A DNA stretch of 64,000 nucleotides from Tsuneonella sp. CC-YZS046. Its GTDB lineage: Bacteria; Pseudomonadota; Alphaproteobacteria; Sphingomonadales; Sphingomonadaceae. The notes beneath the pieces were generated by a model. That model had not been told where the DNA came from. It saw nothing but the letters and a program-made list of their open reading frames with translations, and did no database searches. Positions 34,881-43,137 of this stretch are shown here, in pieces. The translations under genes were made by a program, and so were the position numbers. How positions within the stretch are numbered: position 1 is the stretch's first letter; every line of letters starts with the position of its first letter. The stretch lies in NCBI RefSeq assembly GCF_035581365.1, contig NZ_CP141590.1:744001-808000 (forward strand), written 5' to 3'.

Positions 34881-34987
34881 TGTCCGTGGCAAATCATGGA
34901 TCCTCACGAACGCCGCGTTTGCGGCTGATCCCCTTGCTTGCCTGCCATCATCCGCCCATCCGGGCGGTCCGATATTTGTCGGGACGA

Positions 34988-36337
34988 TCAGGCGGGCAGG
35001 AACAGGATAGCCACCAGCCCACTGCTTTCCGGCCCGGCGCGTTCGAGCCGCAGGGTGCCGCCGTGACTCTCGGCTATGGCGCGGGCAATGGCCAGACCAA
35101 GCCCGGTCCCGCCCGTGTCGCGATTGCGCGAGCCTTCGAGCCGGTGGAACGGCTCAAGCACCCGCTCCAGCTCCTCATCGGGAATGCCCGGCCCTTCGTC
35201 GGCGATACGGATCTCGACGCCGCCGGGAATATATTGGACGGTTGCCATCGCGCCGCCGCCATATTTGACGGCATTGTCGATGAGATTGGTAACGGCGCGG
35301 CGTAGCAGGCCCGGCTGAATCTCGGCGACGACGCGCTCTTGCGCGGCCATTTGGGCTGGACGCCCCAGTTCCTGCTGCTCGTATACCAGCGTTTCCACCA
35401 GTGCCGCGACATCCATGCGCTTGGCCGGCTCTCGGGCACGACCCGCGCGCGCCAGCACCAGTATCTCCTCCAGCATGTCCGACATCTCGCCGATCTTGGC
35501 GATGGCGGCCTCGCGCTCCTCCGGCGGCTCCATCGTTTCCACCCTGATGCGAAGCGAGGCAAGGGGGGTGCGCAGGTCGTGACCGAGAGCGCCGAGCATA
35601 CGGTCCTTCTCATCGAGCAATGCCACCACGCGATGATTCATGGCGTTGAACGCTTCGATCGCGTGCCGCAAGTCATCCGGGCCTGCGGGGGTAACGGTCA
35701 CGGGCTCGGCGCGGCCGCCGAAGGCGTTGGCCGCACGGGTGAGGTCGCGCAATGGGCGGGCGAGGCGCAGCGCCGCCCAGCCGCTGGCGCCCAGCACGAT
35801 CAGATAAACCAGCGCCGTTGCGGCGCCGAGCCGCAGCGCCAGCCATTCATCGCGTGGAGGCACGGGCATGCGACCGACGAGCCATGCGCCATCGGCCTGC
35901 TCGACCGAGAGGATCAGCCATCTTCGCGGCGGCATCGGCGGCGCATCATCGGGCCTGTCCTTTTCCGTCTCCTGCAGGAAGCCCGCGCGAACGGCATCGG
36001 CCGCCAGCCCCTGTGCGGCAAGCGCCGTGGCCAGCTGGCTCTCGATCTCCGATTTCCGCATCCTGTCGGAAATGCCGCTTGTCGCTTGCAGCGTGAAACG
36101 GGCGCCGCGTCTCGACGCGTCGGTGAGCAGCGCTTCGCGCAGGATCGGCACCGCGGTGGTCAGGTCCGACGCGACCTGCACGAAGCGCGTGATTGCCGGC
36201 CCTTCGTTCTGGGCAAGGCTCAACTTCTGGCGTTCATTCAGAATGAGCGCGAAATTGACGAGTTGCGCCACCAGCAGGGCCGCGCTCAGCAGCAGCAGCA
36301 TTTGCGCGGCCAGGCTGCGGGGCAGGAAACGCGTCAT
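34988..36337 (-). CDS. Sensor histidine kinase of an OmpR-type two-component system
   Basis: This 449-residue membrane kinase has an N-terminal helix (MLLLLSAALLVAQLVNFALIL), a periplasmic sensor region, a second membrane helix and HAMP segment, and HisKA with the phospho-histidine in ALGHDLRTPLASL (about residue 253). ATP-binding boxes are N (TNLIDNAVKYGG), G1 (ADEGPGIP) and G2 (GGTGLGLAI). Its ATG overlaps the regulator stop by four bases, so the pair is co-translated. The sensor signal is unknown; the shared box upstream of the RcnB-like genes suggests an envelope or metal stress. Confidence 0.93.
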   Translation of the reverse strand: MTRFLPRSLAAQMLLLLSAALLVAQLVNFALILNERQKLSLAQNEGPAITRFVQVASDLTTAVPILREALLTDASRRGARFTLQATSGISDRMRKSEIESQLATALAAQGLAADAVRAGFLQETEKDRPDDAPPMPPRRWLILSVEQADGAWLVGRMPVPPRDEWLALRLGAATALVYLIVLGASGWAALRLARPLRDLTRAANAFGGRAEPVTVTPAGPDDLRHAIEAFNAMNHRVVALLDEKDRMLGALGHDLRTPLASLRIRVETMEPPEEREAAIAKIGEMSDMLEEILVLARAGRAREPAKRMDVAALVETLVYEQQELGRPAQMAAQERVVAEIQPGLLRRAVTNLIDNAVKYGGGAMATVQYIPGGVEIRIADEGPGIPDEELERVLEPFHRLEGSRNRDTGGTGLGLAIARAIAESHGGTLRLERAGPESSGLVAILFLPA

Positions 36338-37050
36338 ATCTTCCGCACATCGGCCGCCAGCATGTAGCCGCCGCCCCATACCGTCTTGATGAATTTCGGA
36401 TCGGAGGAATCCTCTTCGATCTTGCGGCGCAAACGGCTGACGTGATTGTCGATGCTGCGGTCGAAAGCGGCAAGTTCACGGCCCTGGCTGAGATCCAGCA
36501 ACTGGTCGCGAGTGAGCACGCGGCGCGGGTGCGTGACGAAGGCAAACAGCAAATTATACTCGCCGGTCGAGAGCGGCACCGACACGCCTTCGGCATCGAC
36601 GAGTTCCCGGTCTTGCGTGCGCAGCACCCACGGCCCGAAAGCATAGCCTTCTGCCTGGGGGGAATGGATCGCGGTGGAAGCCGAAGACCGCCGCAGCACC
36701 GCCTTGATGCGGGCCAGCAGCTCACGCGGGCTGAAGGGTTTCGTCACATAGTCGTCCGCGCCGACTTCCAGGCCGATGATCCGGTCCATCTCCTCCGCTT
36801 TGGCCGTCAGGAGGATGACCGGGATCGCGGATGTTGCACGAATGAAGCCCGCAAGCGTCAGGCCATCCTCGCCCGGCATCATGATGTCGAGCAGGACCAG
36901 ATCGATACCATGCACGGCCAGGATCGCCCTGGCTTCGGCTGCGTCCTGCGCCCTGGAAACCCTCAAGCCGTTCTTGCCCAGGAATTGGGCCAGCGGATCA
37001 CGGACGTCGCGTTCGTCATCGACGACGAGGATATGGGGTTCCTGGCTCAT
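36334..37050 (-). CDS. OmpR/PhoB-family response regulator
   Basis: This 238-residue regulator has a receiver domain with DDE at residues 11-13, the phospho-aspartate D55 in LVLLDIMMPGEDG, the conserved Thr and Lys (LLTAKAEEMD, VTKPFSPREL), and a C-terminal OmpR winged helix (SLPLSTGEYNLL-like, VSRLRRKIEEDSSDPKFIKTVWGGGYML). It lies 84 bases after the second RcnB-like gene in the same direction and directly before its kinase. It is the best candidate to bind the direct-repeat boxes at 32460-32479 and 37593-37612. Confidence 0.95.
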   Translation of the reverse strand: MSQEPHILVVDDERDVRDPLAQFLGKNGLRVSRAQDAAEARAILAVHGIDLVLLDIMMPGEDGLTLAGFIRATSAIPVILLTAKAEEMDRIIGLEVGADDYVTKPFSPRELLARIKAVLRRSSASTAIHSPQAEGYAFGPWVLRTQDRELVDAEGVSVPLSTGEYNLLFAFVTHPRRVLTRDQLLDLSQGRELAAFDRSIDNHVSRLRRKIEEDSSDPKFIKTVWGGGYMLAADVRKI

Positions 37051-37091
37051 GCTGTTCCGGATTAGCTCTTATGGGGCAGTGTGGCAAAGGC

Positions 37092-37111
37092 CCCGGAAGC
37101 GAGCTTCCGGG
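37092..37111 (-). terminator. Attenuator-like hairpin between rcnB-like gene 2 and the response regulator
   Basis: CCCGGAAG and CTTCCGGG form an 8-bp stem around CGAG (37092-37111), in the 84-base gap between the RcnB-like gene and the regulator. It may let the first gene be expressed more strongly than the regulators. Confidence 0.5.
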
Positions 37112-37134
37112 ACCTGTTCTGCCTGGACGTTGCT

Positions 37135-37500
37135 TCAGTAAGCGCCATTGGCAATGACAGAAGCGATGATTCCGGTCGCGAGGGCGACCAGCACCGCATC
37201 ATTGCCCGACTGCACCCAGCGGTAGCCGCGCGGCGCGTCATGCAGGCGATAGGTGCGGGGATTGCTGATCACCCGATAGTTGGTGGCCTTGCGGCTGTCG
37301 AAGCGATCGCCGCGCTTCCAGTTCTGGCGATACTGCATCTGCTTGCCATCCTTGCGGAAAGTTTCGCGACGGACTTCCGGGCGGCGGTCGTTCTGTTCGA
37401 TCCGGCTCCGGTCGTTTTGTCCCTGAGCGTGATATGGCGCTGCCAGAACGGGGGTCGCGATCAGCGAGGCGGCCACAGCGGCAATGATGAACTTCTTCAT
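37135..37500 (-). CDS. RcnB-like periplasmic protein, paralogue 2
   Basis: This 121-residue protein starts MKKFIIAAVAASLIATPVLAAP and shares the RcnB-type end NWKRGDRFDSRKATNYRVISNPRTYRLHDAPRGYRWVQSGNDAVLVALATGIIASVIANGAY with the copy at 32574-32954. It is upstream of and co-oriented with the response-regulator/kinase pair, so it is probably both a regulated target and the first gene of their operon. Signal peptide and AAGGAGA site fix the start. Confidence 0.83.
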   Translation of the reverse strand: MKKFIIAAVAASLIATPVLAAPYHAQGQNDRSRIEQNDRRPEVRRETFRKDGKQMQYRQNWKRGDRFDSRKATNYRVISNPRTYRLHDAPRGYRWVQSGNDAVLVALATGIIASVIANGAY

Positions 37501-37502
37501 CG

Positions 37503-37551
37503 ACTTTCTCCTTGGCAATCTCAAACGCTCCATCGGCGTTGAGGAGAAAGT
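37503..37551 (-). promoter_or_regulatory. RNA leader fold of rcnB-like gene 2 that can mask the ribosome site
   Basis: On the minus strand, ACTTTCTCCT (37551 to 37542) is a perfect 10-base complement of the ribosome-site region AGGAGAAAGT (37512 to 37503). The 29-base interval contains an inner hairpin AACGC-CGATGGA-GCGTT. The pairing closes over the ribosome site, so translation could depend on melting or on a binding factor. Confidence 0.6.
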
Positions 37552-37592
37552 GCGCCGCGCCTGTCGCTCAAGTTTCTCCGGGCGCAAGGGAA

Positions 37593-37612
37593 ATTGTCGC
37601 AATTTGTAGCAA
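37593..37612 (-). promoter_or_regulatory. Direct-repeat box 2 upstream of rcnB-like gene 2
   Basis: On the minus strand TTGCTACAAA (37612 to 37603) is followed directly by TTGCGACAAT (37602 to 37593). The second unit is identical to that in box 1 upstream of the other paralogue, and the distance to the start codon is nearly equal. Confidence 0.6.
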
Positions 37613-37686
37613 TAGGCCGACGCTCTGCCGAACTCGGGCGGCAGCTCAATTTTTCGCGCCTCATTCGAAGCGCAAGAAATCACCCG

Positions 37687-38058
37687 CTACCGATGCAGAA
37701 GATGCCGGTGCCGGGAATGAAAACCGCTGTCGTAGAAAGAGCCTTTCTCGATCATGGCGCGCACGTCGAAGCCGCTCGAAAGCTCCGTCTCCTTCCAGCG
37801 CACCGGATTGTCGACCTCGCACATCGCCAGAGCGGCATTGGCGATGCCCCGCGCCTCGTCAGGAATCTCCTCCAGCGGATACTGATTGAGATAGACCAGT
37901 ATCTCCTCCATCCAGGGCAGCATGGAGTCATAGAAGGCGTTGATCTCTTCCATCGAACTGGATGTGCGCTTGGCCACCCGTTCAGCGGGAGTGGCGCCCG
38001 CCCAATCGTCGAGGAATGCTTCGATCGCCTCGATTGCCGGGTTGGAGATTTCCTTCAT
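37687..38058 (-). CDS. Hypothetical 123-residue protein downstream of the Rieske oxygenase
   Basis: This small, acidic, mostly helical protein (MKEISNPAIEAIEAFLDDWAGATPAERVAKRTSSSMEEINAFYDSML...) has no motif I recognise. It follows the Rieske oxygenase gene with start and stop codons overlapping slightly, so it is co-translated. It occupies the place where a beta subunit or electron-transfer partner would be expected but resembles neither. A helical assistant or stabilising subunit is possible; this is a guess. Start is ATG 38058, with GGAGGG 10 bases upstream. Confidence 0.7.
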   Translation of the reverse strand: MKEISNPAIEAIEAFLDDWAGATPAERVAKRTSSSMEEINAFYDSMLPWMEEILVYLNQYPLEEIPDEARGIANAALAMCEVDNPVRWKETELSSGFDVRAMIEKGSFYDSGFHSRHRHLLHR

Positions 38059-38062
38059 TGCC

Positions 38063-39280
38063 TCACTGCCCTCCAACAAAGCGTTTCACCATGTGATAAT
38101 AGGAGCGGATGATTACTTCCTGCTTCGACAGATGCATGGAGGAGATCGCGCCGGAGCGGAGATTTTCCTGGATTCCCTCCACGATCTTCAGGTCTTCGCT
38201 GAGCACGTCGCGGATCTGGATGCGGCCCTGCTCGCGATTGAAGCGGTCCCCGAAGCTCTTCATCTTCTCGGAATGATAGAAATCCACTTCCCATATGCAT
38301 TCATGCGGTGAAACCGGCAGCGTGCGCTGGATGAAGATCTGTCCCTGCTGCACGAACAGCACCGTATTGGGGAACAGCAGGTAGCCATCGAGTATCCAGC
38401 GCGGATGGTTGCTGAATTTCAGCACATTCAGATGGTTCGCCTCGAACTCTCTTTCCGGCTCGGCATAGAGCGAGGTGGCGCCGAACTTCGCGGAAAGCAG
38501 GCCGATGGGGGTCTGCACCCCCAGCTTCTCCGGCCTGAACAGGTGATGGCCGCCGGGCACGCCGATGGAGTTCTCGAAGATATAGGGACGGGTGGTTTCC
38601 GCCGTGACGTTGCGGGCAATGGTGCGCCGGTGGCCATAGGTGATGTGATAGCCTTCCACCTGCGCATCGACCGGGCTTTTCCAGTTGGATTTCACTTCGG
38701 ACTTCCACCCGAAGCTCCACGACCATTGATCGTCGCCCACATATTGCGCGAGCCCTTCGCTCAGCGGCGCGAGATATTCGCGCAGCGACCATTGCGGCCG
38801 GGGATCGAGATTGATGAAGACGAAGCCGCCCCAGACATCCGCCGCCACCGCGCGCAAGCCTTCCGTGCTCTTGTCGAGGCAGCCGAAGGTTTCCTCGTCC
38901 GGCACATTGAGCAGATCGCCGTGCAGGCCGAAGGCCCAGCCGTGATAGGGGCAGATCATGCCGCCACGCAGCCTGCCGCTCTGCTCCGTCACGATCTTCG
39001 TGCCGCGATGGGTGCAGGCGTTGTAGAAGGCCCTTATCGCGCCGTCCTTGCCCTTTACCACCACCACCGAGGTCGACAGCGCATCGACCTGGAAGGTGAA
39101 GAAATCCCCCGGCTTGGCCAGGTCGGAGGCGCGGCCCGCCAGCAGCCAGCATCTGGCGAAGACATGCTTCAGCTCCCGTTCGTAATGATCGGCGCTGGTG
39201 TAGAAGTCGGTCGGTATCTTCTCCATGCCCAGCGCATGGGTGCCCTGTTCGGGTAGCGGTGCATCGAGAATGGCGTCCAT
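38063..39280 (-). CDS. Rieske-type aromatic ring-hydroxylating oxygenase alpha subunit
   Basis: This 405-residue protein has a Rieske [2Fe-2S] site with Cys89 and His91 in NACTHRG, and Cys110 and His113 in CPYHGW. The catalytic domain contains the mononuclear-iron motif VDAQVEGYHITYGHRR (Asp/Glu, His, His). The size, the N-terminus and the motif spacing match the aromatic ring-hydroxylating dioxygenase or O-demethylase families. No ferredoxin or reductase gene is nearby, so its electron donor must be encoded elsewhere. It diverges from an AraC-type regulator, likely its control gene. Confidence 0.92.
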   Translation of the reverse strand: MDAILDAPLPEQGTHALGMEKIPTDFYTSADHYERELKHVFARCWLLAGRASDLAKPGDFFTFQVDALSTSVVVVKGKDGAIRAFYNACTHRGTKIVTEQSGRLRGGMICPYHGWAFGLHGDLLNVPDEETFGCLDKSTEGLRAVAADVWGGFVFINLDPRPQWSLREYLAPLSEGLAQYVGDDQWSWSFGWKSEVKSNWKSPVDAQVEGYHITYGHRRTIARNVTAETTRPYIFENSIGVPGGHHLFRPEKLGVQTPIGLLSAKFGATSLYAEPEREFEANHLNVLKFSNHPRWILDGYLLFPNTVLFVQQGQIFIQRTLPVSPHECIWEVDFYHSEKMKSFGDRFNREQGRIQIRDVLSEDLKIVEGIQENLRSGAISSMHLSKQEVIIRSYYHMVKRFVGGQ

Positions 39281-39428
39281 GATCGACCCTCGGGCAGTTG
39301 TTGCTGGACCGCATGTTACCGTTTCCGTCCGGAAGAGGCTTGGACCCCGGCGCACTCCCCGCCAGAACCGGGATGCACTGGCGCGGCCCTTGCCAAGCAG
39401 GGCCGTCGCGATCTAGCATTCGCGCCAA

Positions 39429-39445
39429 CGTTCAATCATCGAACG
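39429..39445. promoter_or_regulatory. Weak dyad in the Rieske/AraC divergent region
   Basis: CGTTC (39429-39433) and GAACG (39441-39445) form a short dyad just before the AraC-family start. It could be an operator, but the arms are short and no strong promoter was recognised. Confidence 0.25.
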
Positions 39446-39458
39446 GTGAGAGAGAGAG

Positions 39459-40439
39459 ATGCTGGATGGGAAAGCCAACCCGGCGGGGGAACTGAACTCG
39501 CAATTCCTCGACGCCGACGAATTTTCCGACACGATCGGCAAGCTCGATGTTCCGTGGAGGATCGGGGTCAAATCGAGAAGATTCAACGCCCAGGTCCGGC
39601 GGCGGAGCGTCGCGGACTGCACCGTGGGCGAGATGAGCTTCGGCTCCTGCACCGGGATACGGGATTATTCCGAGATATCCGGCCGGGACAGCGGCTATAT
39701 CTGCCTCAGCTATCTCAAGCAGGGCTATCTCACCTTCTCGCAAGGGAACAGGGACTTGGTGGTGGAACGCGGCGACCTGTTGCTGTGGGATGGCGCCACG
39801 CCCAGCATGTTCACCAGTTCGGGCGCCAGCCAGTTCGAGTTGATCTGGCTGCCGCTGGATCTGGTAGAGCGGCGCGTCGGGCCGATCGGGCAATCCCTGG
39901 GGCAAAGCGCCAAATGCAACGACGGGATCGGCAGGATGCTGTCCCAGCATATGCGCAATCTTCACAGGCTGATCGACGACATGCCGCCCATGGCGCAGCG
40001 GCGCGTGCTGGAAGCATCGATCGATCTCATATTCGCCTGCTTTGCGCTCGATCCCGGACAGGACGAGGGCCTGAACCGAAATCAGCGCGAACTGCTGGAA
40101 GCGGCCAAGGCCGAGATTTCAAAAAATATAGGGTTCGTCCGGCTCAGCCCGCGATCGATCGCGCAATCGCTGGGAATCAGCGTTCGCTACCTGCAGCGGA
40201 TCTTCGCCGCATCGGGAACGACCTTCTCCGCCCATGTCGCGAGGGAGCGGCTGGAATGGGCGCGAAGGCTGCTGGCGGCCCAGGGCAATCCTCGCCTGAA
40301 TCTGACAGAGATCGCTCATAAGGCAGGCTTTTGCGATTTGCCGCACATGGATCGTTCATTCAAACGCCACTTCGGCCTCAGCCCCTCGGCATATCGCCGG
40401 GATTGCGCCGCTCGCCTGTTTCCCGCGGAGACAGGCTAG
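39459..40439 (+). CDS. AraC-family transcriptional regulator
   Basis: This 326-residue regulator has an N-terminal AraC-binding-2-like ligand domain (FGSCTGIRDYSEISGRDSGYICL, LTFSQGNRDLVVERGDLLLWDG) and two C-terminal helix-turn-helix motifs (LSPRSIAQSLGISVRYLQRIFAASG and NLTEIAHKAGFCDLPHMDRSFKRHFGLSPSAYR). It diverges from the Rieske oxygenase gene and so probably controls it. Its stop overlaps the convergent ABC ATPase stop by three bases. Confidence 0.92.
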   Translation: MLDGKANPAGELNSQFLDADEFSDTIGKLDVPWRIGVKSRRFNAQVRRRSVADCTVGEMSFGSCTGIRDYSEISGRDSGYICLSYLKQGYLTFSQGNRDLVVERGDLLLWDGATPSMFTSSGASQFELIWLPLDLVERRVGPIGQSLGQSAKCNDGIGRMLSQHMRNLHRLIDDMPPMAQRRVLEASIDLIFACFALDPGQDEGLNRNQRELLEAAKAEISKNIGFVRLSPRSIAQSLGISVRYLQRIFAASGTTFSAHVARERLEWARRLLAAQGNPRLNLTEIAHKAGFCDLPHMDRSFKRHFGLSPSAYRRDCAARLFPAETG

Positions 40440-41224
40440 GCCGATTGAGGCACGCCCAATTCACCGAGCAGCCGGTCGCGCAAGCTGTCGAACTCCTCCC
40501 CGCCCGCTCGTCTGGGGTGAGGCAGATGCACGCGGGTATCGAAGCCGATCGCGCCTTCCTTCAGGACCAGGATACGATCCGCCAGCAGGATGGCTTCCTC
40601 CACATCATGCGTGACGAGCAGGGTGGCCGGGCCATGGGCGCGGCACAGGTCGCCGATCAAGCGCTGCATCTTCAGCCGCGTAAGCGCATCCAATGCCGCG
40701 AATGGCTCGTCCAGCAGAAGCAGGCGCGGCTCCCGCACGAGTGCGCGGGCGAGGGCGGCGCGCTGCGCTTCTCCGCCGGAAAGGGTCGCCGGCCATGCAT
40801 CGGTGCGATGCGACAAGCCCACTTCGTCCAGCGCTTCCAGGGCGCGCTCGCGAGAGGCTTCCTCGCCCGACAGGCCGATCACCACATTGCGCCAGACCTT
40901 CTTCGACTGGACCAGCCGAGGCTCCTGAAACACCACTGTCCTCGCATCGGGCACCCAGGCTTCGCCGCCATCTGGTGCGTCCAGGCCGGCCAATATCCGC
41001 AACAGGGTGGTCTTGCCGCTGCCCGACGCGCCGAGCAGTGCGACGAATTCACCGCTGCGGATCGTCAGGTCGAGCCCGTCGAGTACATTGACGCCCGAAA
41101 AAGTGCGGGACACATTGGCGATCCGGACAGCCACCGGATGGGCGGAGAAATCCGGCGCAGGGGTGTAAACCTGCTTTTCGAAAACCTGCTTTTCGAGCGC
41201 CTTGTAGAACAGCACGTTAGACAT
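40436..41224 (-). CDS. SsuB-like sulfonate/taurine-type ABC transporter ATPase
   Basis: This 262-residue ATPase has Walker A GASGSGKTT, signature LSGGEAQRAALARA and Walker B LLLLDEPFAALD followed by VTHDVEEAILLADRI. It pairs with the downstream-encoded permease and binding protein as a nitrate/sulfonate/taurine-type importer. I choose ATG 41224; longer readings add a Cys/Arg-rich stretch without similarity. Placement with sulfatase and TauD-type genes supports a sulfur-substrate importer. Confidence 0.9.
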   Translation of the reverse strand: MSNVLFYKALEKQVFEKQVYTPAPDFSAHPVAVRIANVSRTFSGVNVLDGLDLTIRSGEFVALLGASGSGKTTLLRILAGLDAPDGGEAWVPDARTVVFQEPRLVQSKKVWRNVVIGLSGEEASRERALEALDEVGLSHRTDAWPATLSGGEAQRAALARALVREPRLLLLDEPFAALDALTRLKMQRLIGDLCRAHGPATLLVTHDVEEAILLADRILVLKEGAIGFDTRVHLPHPRRAGGEEFDSLRDRLLGELGVPQSA

Positions 41225-41243
41225 CGGTTTCGTTCCTTCTGAC

Positions 41244-42092
41244 CTAGCGGACGGCAATGCTCGCGCGCCACGGCATGAACAGCCGTTCGAGCGTGCGAAC
41301 GAACAGATCCGCGCCCAGTCCGAGCACGGCATAGATGGCGATGCAGATCAGGATGACGTCGACCTGCTGATAAAGCTGCGCGCTGTTCAGGAGATAGCCC
41401 AGGCCCGCCGATGCATTGATCTGCTCCGCGGCCACCAGCACCAGCACCGCCACGCCCAGCGAAAAGCGCAGCCCGGTGAAAATCTGCGGCAAGGCAAGCG
41501 GCAGCACCACTTCCAGGATCAGCCTGCGCCCGTTCAGCCCGAAGCTGCGCATCGCCTCGATCACTTTGCGGTCGACATTGCGCACCCCGGCATAGGTGTT
41601 CAGATACATCGGGAACATCGTGGCGAGCGAAATCAGCAGGAGCTTAGGCAATTCGCCGATTCCGAACCATACGATGAACAGCGGCACGAGGGCCAGGAAC
41701 GGCACGGTGCGCAGCATCTGCAGCAGGGCATCGAACAATTCCTCGCCGAGCCGTGAAAGGCCCGCCGCGGTCCCCAGCGCCAGGCCCAGCAGGATTCCGG
41801 CAATTCCCCCCGCCAGAGCCCGGCTGAGAGAAACGCCCACCTGATGGGCCAGCGCCTGCTCGGCCCATAGCTGCTTGAAGCCCTCCACCAATGCGGAGGG
41901 TGAGGGGAGGATGGACGGGTCCACCCAGCCGGCCGTGGTCGACAACGCCCAGGCAGCCACGATCAGCAGTGGGCCGAGGGCGCGGCGGGCAAAGGAAAAG
42001 CGGCCGGACGAACCGCCGCGCTGCCGGACGACGGGGCGAACGAGATGGCCTGGGTCAGGCACTGGAACCGAGATTGTCGCGGGAGCGTTCAT
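41244..42092 (-). CDS. SsuC-like ABC transporter permease
   Basis: This 282-residue permease has six membrane helices and the conserved cytoplasmic loop EAMRSFGLNGRRLILEVVLPLALPQIFTGLRF (the EAA motif with its glycine). A hydrophilic N-terminal extension precedes the first helix. ATG 42092 overlaps the stop of the binding-protein gene by four bases (ATGA), so both are co-translated. Confidence 0.9.
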   Translation of the reverse strand: MNAPATISVPVPDPGHLVRPVVRQRGGSSGRFSFARRALGPLLIVAAWALSTTAGWVDPSILPSPSALVEGFKQLWAEQALAHQVGVSLSRALAGGIAGILLGLALGTAAGLSRLGEELFDALLQMLRTVPFLALVPLFIVWFGIGELPKLLLISLATMFPMYLNTYAGVRNVDRKVIEAMRSFGLNGRRLILEVVLPLALPQIFTGLRFSLGVAVLVLVAAEQINASAGLGYLLNSAQLYQQVDVILICIAIYAVLGLGADLFVRTLERLFMPWRASIAVR

Positions 42093-43084
42093 TGGTCGTT
42101 TTCCACCTGTGCAATTAGCGCGTCGTAACGGGGATCGAATATCTTGCTCGCATCCAGGCGAGTGCGGATCAGCCCCAGCTTGTGGAACAGATCGGCTTCG
42201 GCCTGGTGCGCGGCGATGATCGATGGGCCGATGGGAGCATAGCGTGAGGGGGAACGCTCGATCATCTTCTCGGCAATGCGGGGCTCGATCCTGTAAACCT
42301 TGGCCAAGTCCGGGGCTGCCTGGGCCACATTTTCGCGCTGCCACCTGGTTGCGCGCGCGGCGCGCGCCACCAGGTCGCCAATCGCCTTCGCCTTGTCCGG
42401 ATCGGCCAATGCCGCGTCCGAAGCCACCAGATAGTTGAACCCTGGCGTCGCCGGCGGCGCGCCTGTGGCCAGAACCCTGATCTTGCCTGCTTCCAGCAAT
42501 TGCGTGAGATAGGGTTCGGTCAGAGTGAGCGCATCGGCCACATTCTGGTCCAGCAGCGACGAGCCGAACCCCGTCACCTGCACGGAACGGACATCGTGGA
42601 GCGACAGGCCGGCATCCTCCAGCAGGCGGGCGACCATGTAGTGCAGCACCGTTCCGCGCATATAGGCGACGGACTTGCCCTTGAGATCGGCGATGGAGCG
42701 GATCGGAGAATTCGTCTTCACCACCAGCGCATAGGCGGACCCGTCGGGTTTGGCGGACGTGCTGACTGCAACCACCTTGACCGGGCTGCCGGCCGCCTGC
42801 GCGAAGATCAGCGGCGTTTCGGCCATCCAGCCGACATCGATGGAACCGCCCGTCTGGGCCGCGATGATCGGCGGTCCGCCTACGAAGTTTGCCCATTTGA
42901 TCGTGTAATCGCGGGGTTCGCCTTCTCCGGCGCTGTCGATCAGTGATTTCAGTCCCTTGAGCTGGTCGCCGACGCGCAAGACAACGCCGCTGTCATCGTT
43001 GCTCGATTGGGAGGAGTTGCATCCGGCGAGAGACAGCGCGAGGCCAAGAAACAGGAATCTCAACGGATTGATGAAAAATCTCAT
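42089..43084 (-). CDS. SsuA-like sulfonate ABC transporter substrate-binding lipoprotein
   Basis: This 331-residue lipoprotein (signal ending LSLAGC) belongs to the aliphatic-sulfonate/nitrate/taurine binding family: VLRVGDQ, DYTIKWANFVGGPPIIAAQTGGSIDVGWMAETPLIFAQAAG, LKGKSVAYMRGTVLHYMVARLLE and the YPP-like segment are typical. The protein would deliver sulfonates or alkyl sulfates to SsuC/SsuB. ATG 43084 is set by AAGAAGG upstream. The neighbours are FGE and sulfatase genes. Confidence 0.9.
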   Translation of the reverse strand: MRFFINPLRFLFLGLALSLAGCNSSQSSNDDSGVVLRVGDQLKGLKSLIDSAGEGEPRDYTIKWANFVGGPPIIAAQTGGSIDVGWMAETPLIFAQAAGSPVKVVAVSTSAKPDGSAYALVVKTNSPIRSIADLKGKSVAYMRGTVLHYMVARLLEDAGLSLHDVRSVQVTGFGSSLLDQNVADALTLTEPYLTQLLEAGKIRVLATGAPPATPGFNYLVASDAALADPDKAKAIGDLVARAARATRWQRENVAQAAPDLAKVYRIEPRIAEKMIERSPSRYAPIGPSIIAAHQAEADLFHKLGLIRTRLDASKIFDPRYDALIAQVENDQ

Positions 43085-43137
43085 CAGCTTGCCTTCTTGA
43101 TGGGGCGATGCGGCGGGGCGGCGGCAATGCACGCTCA

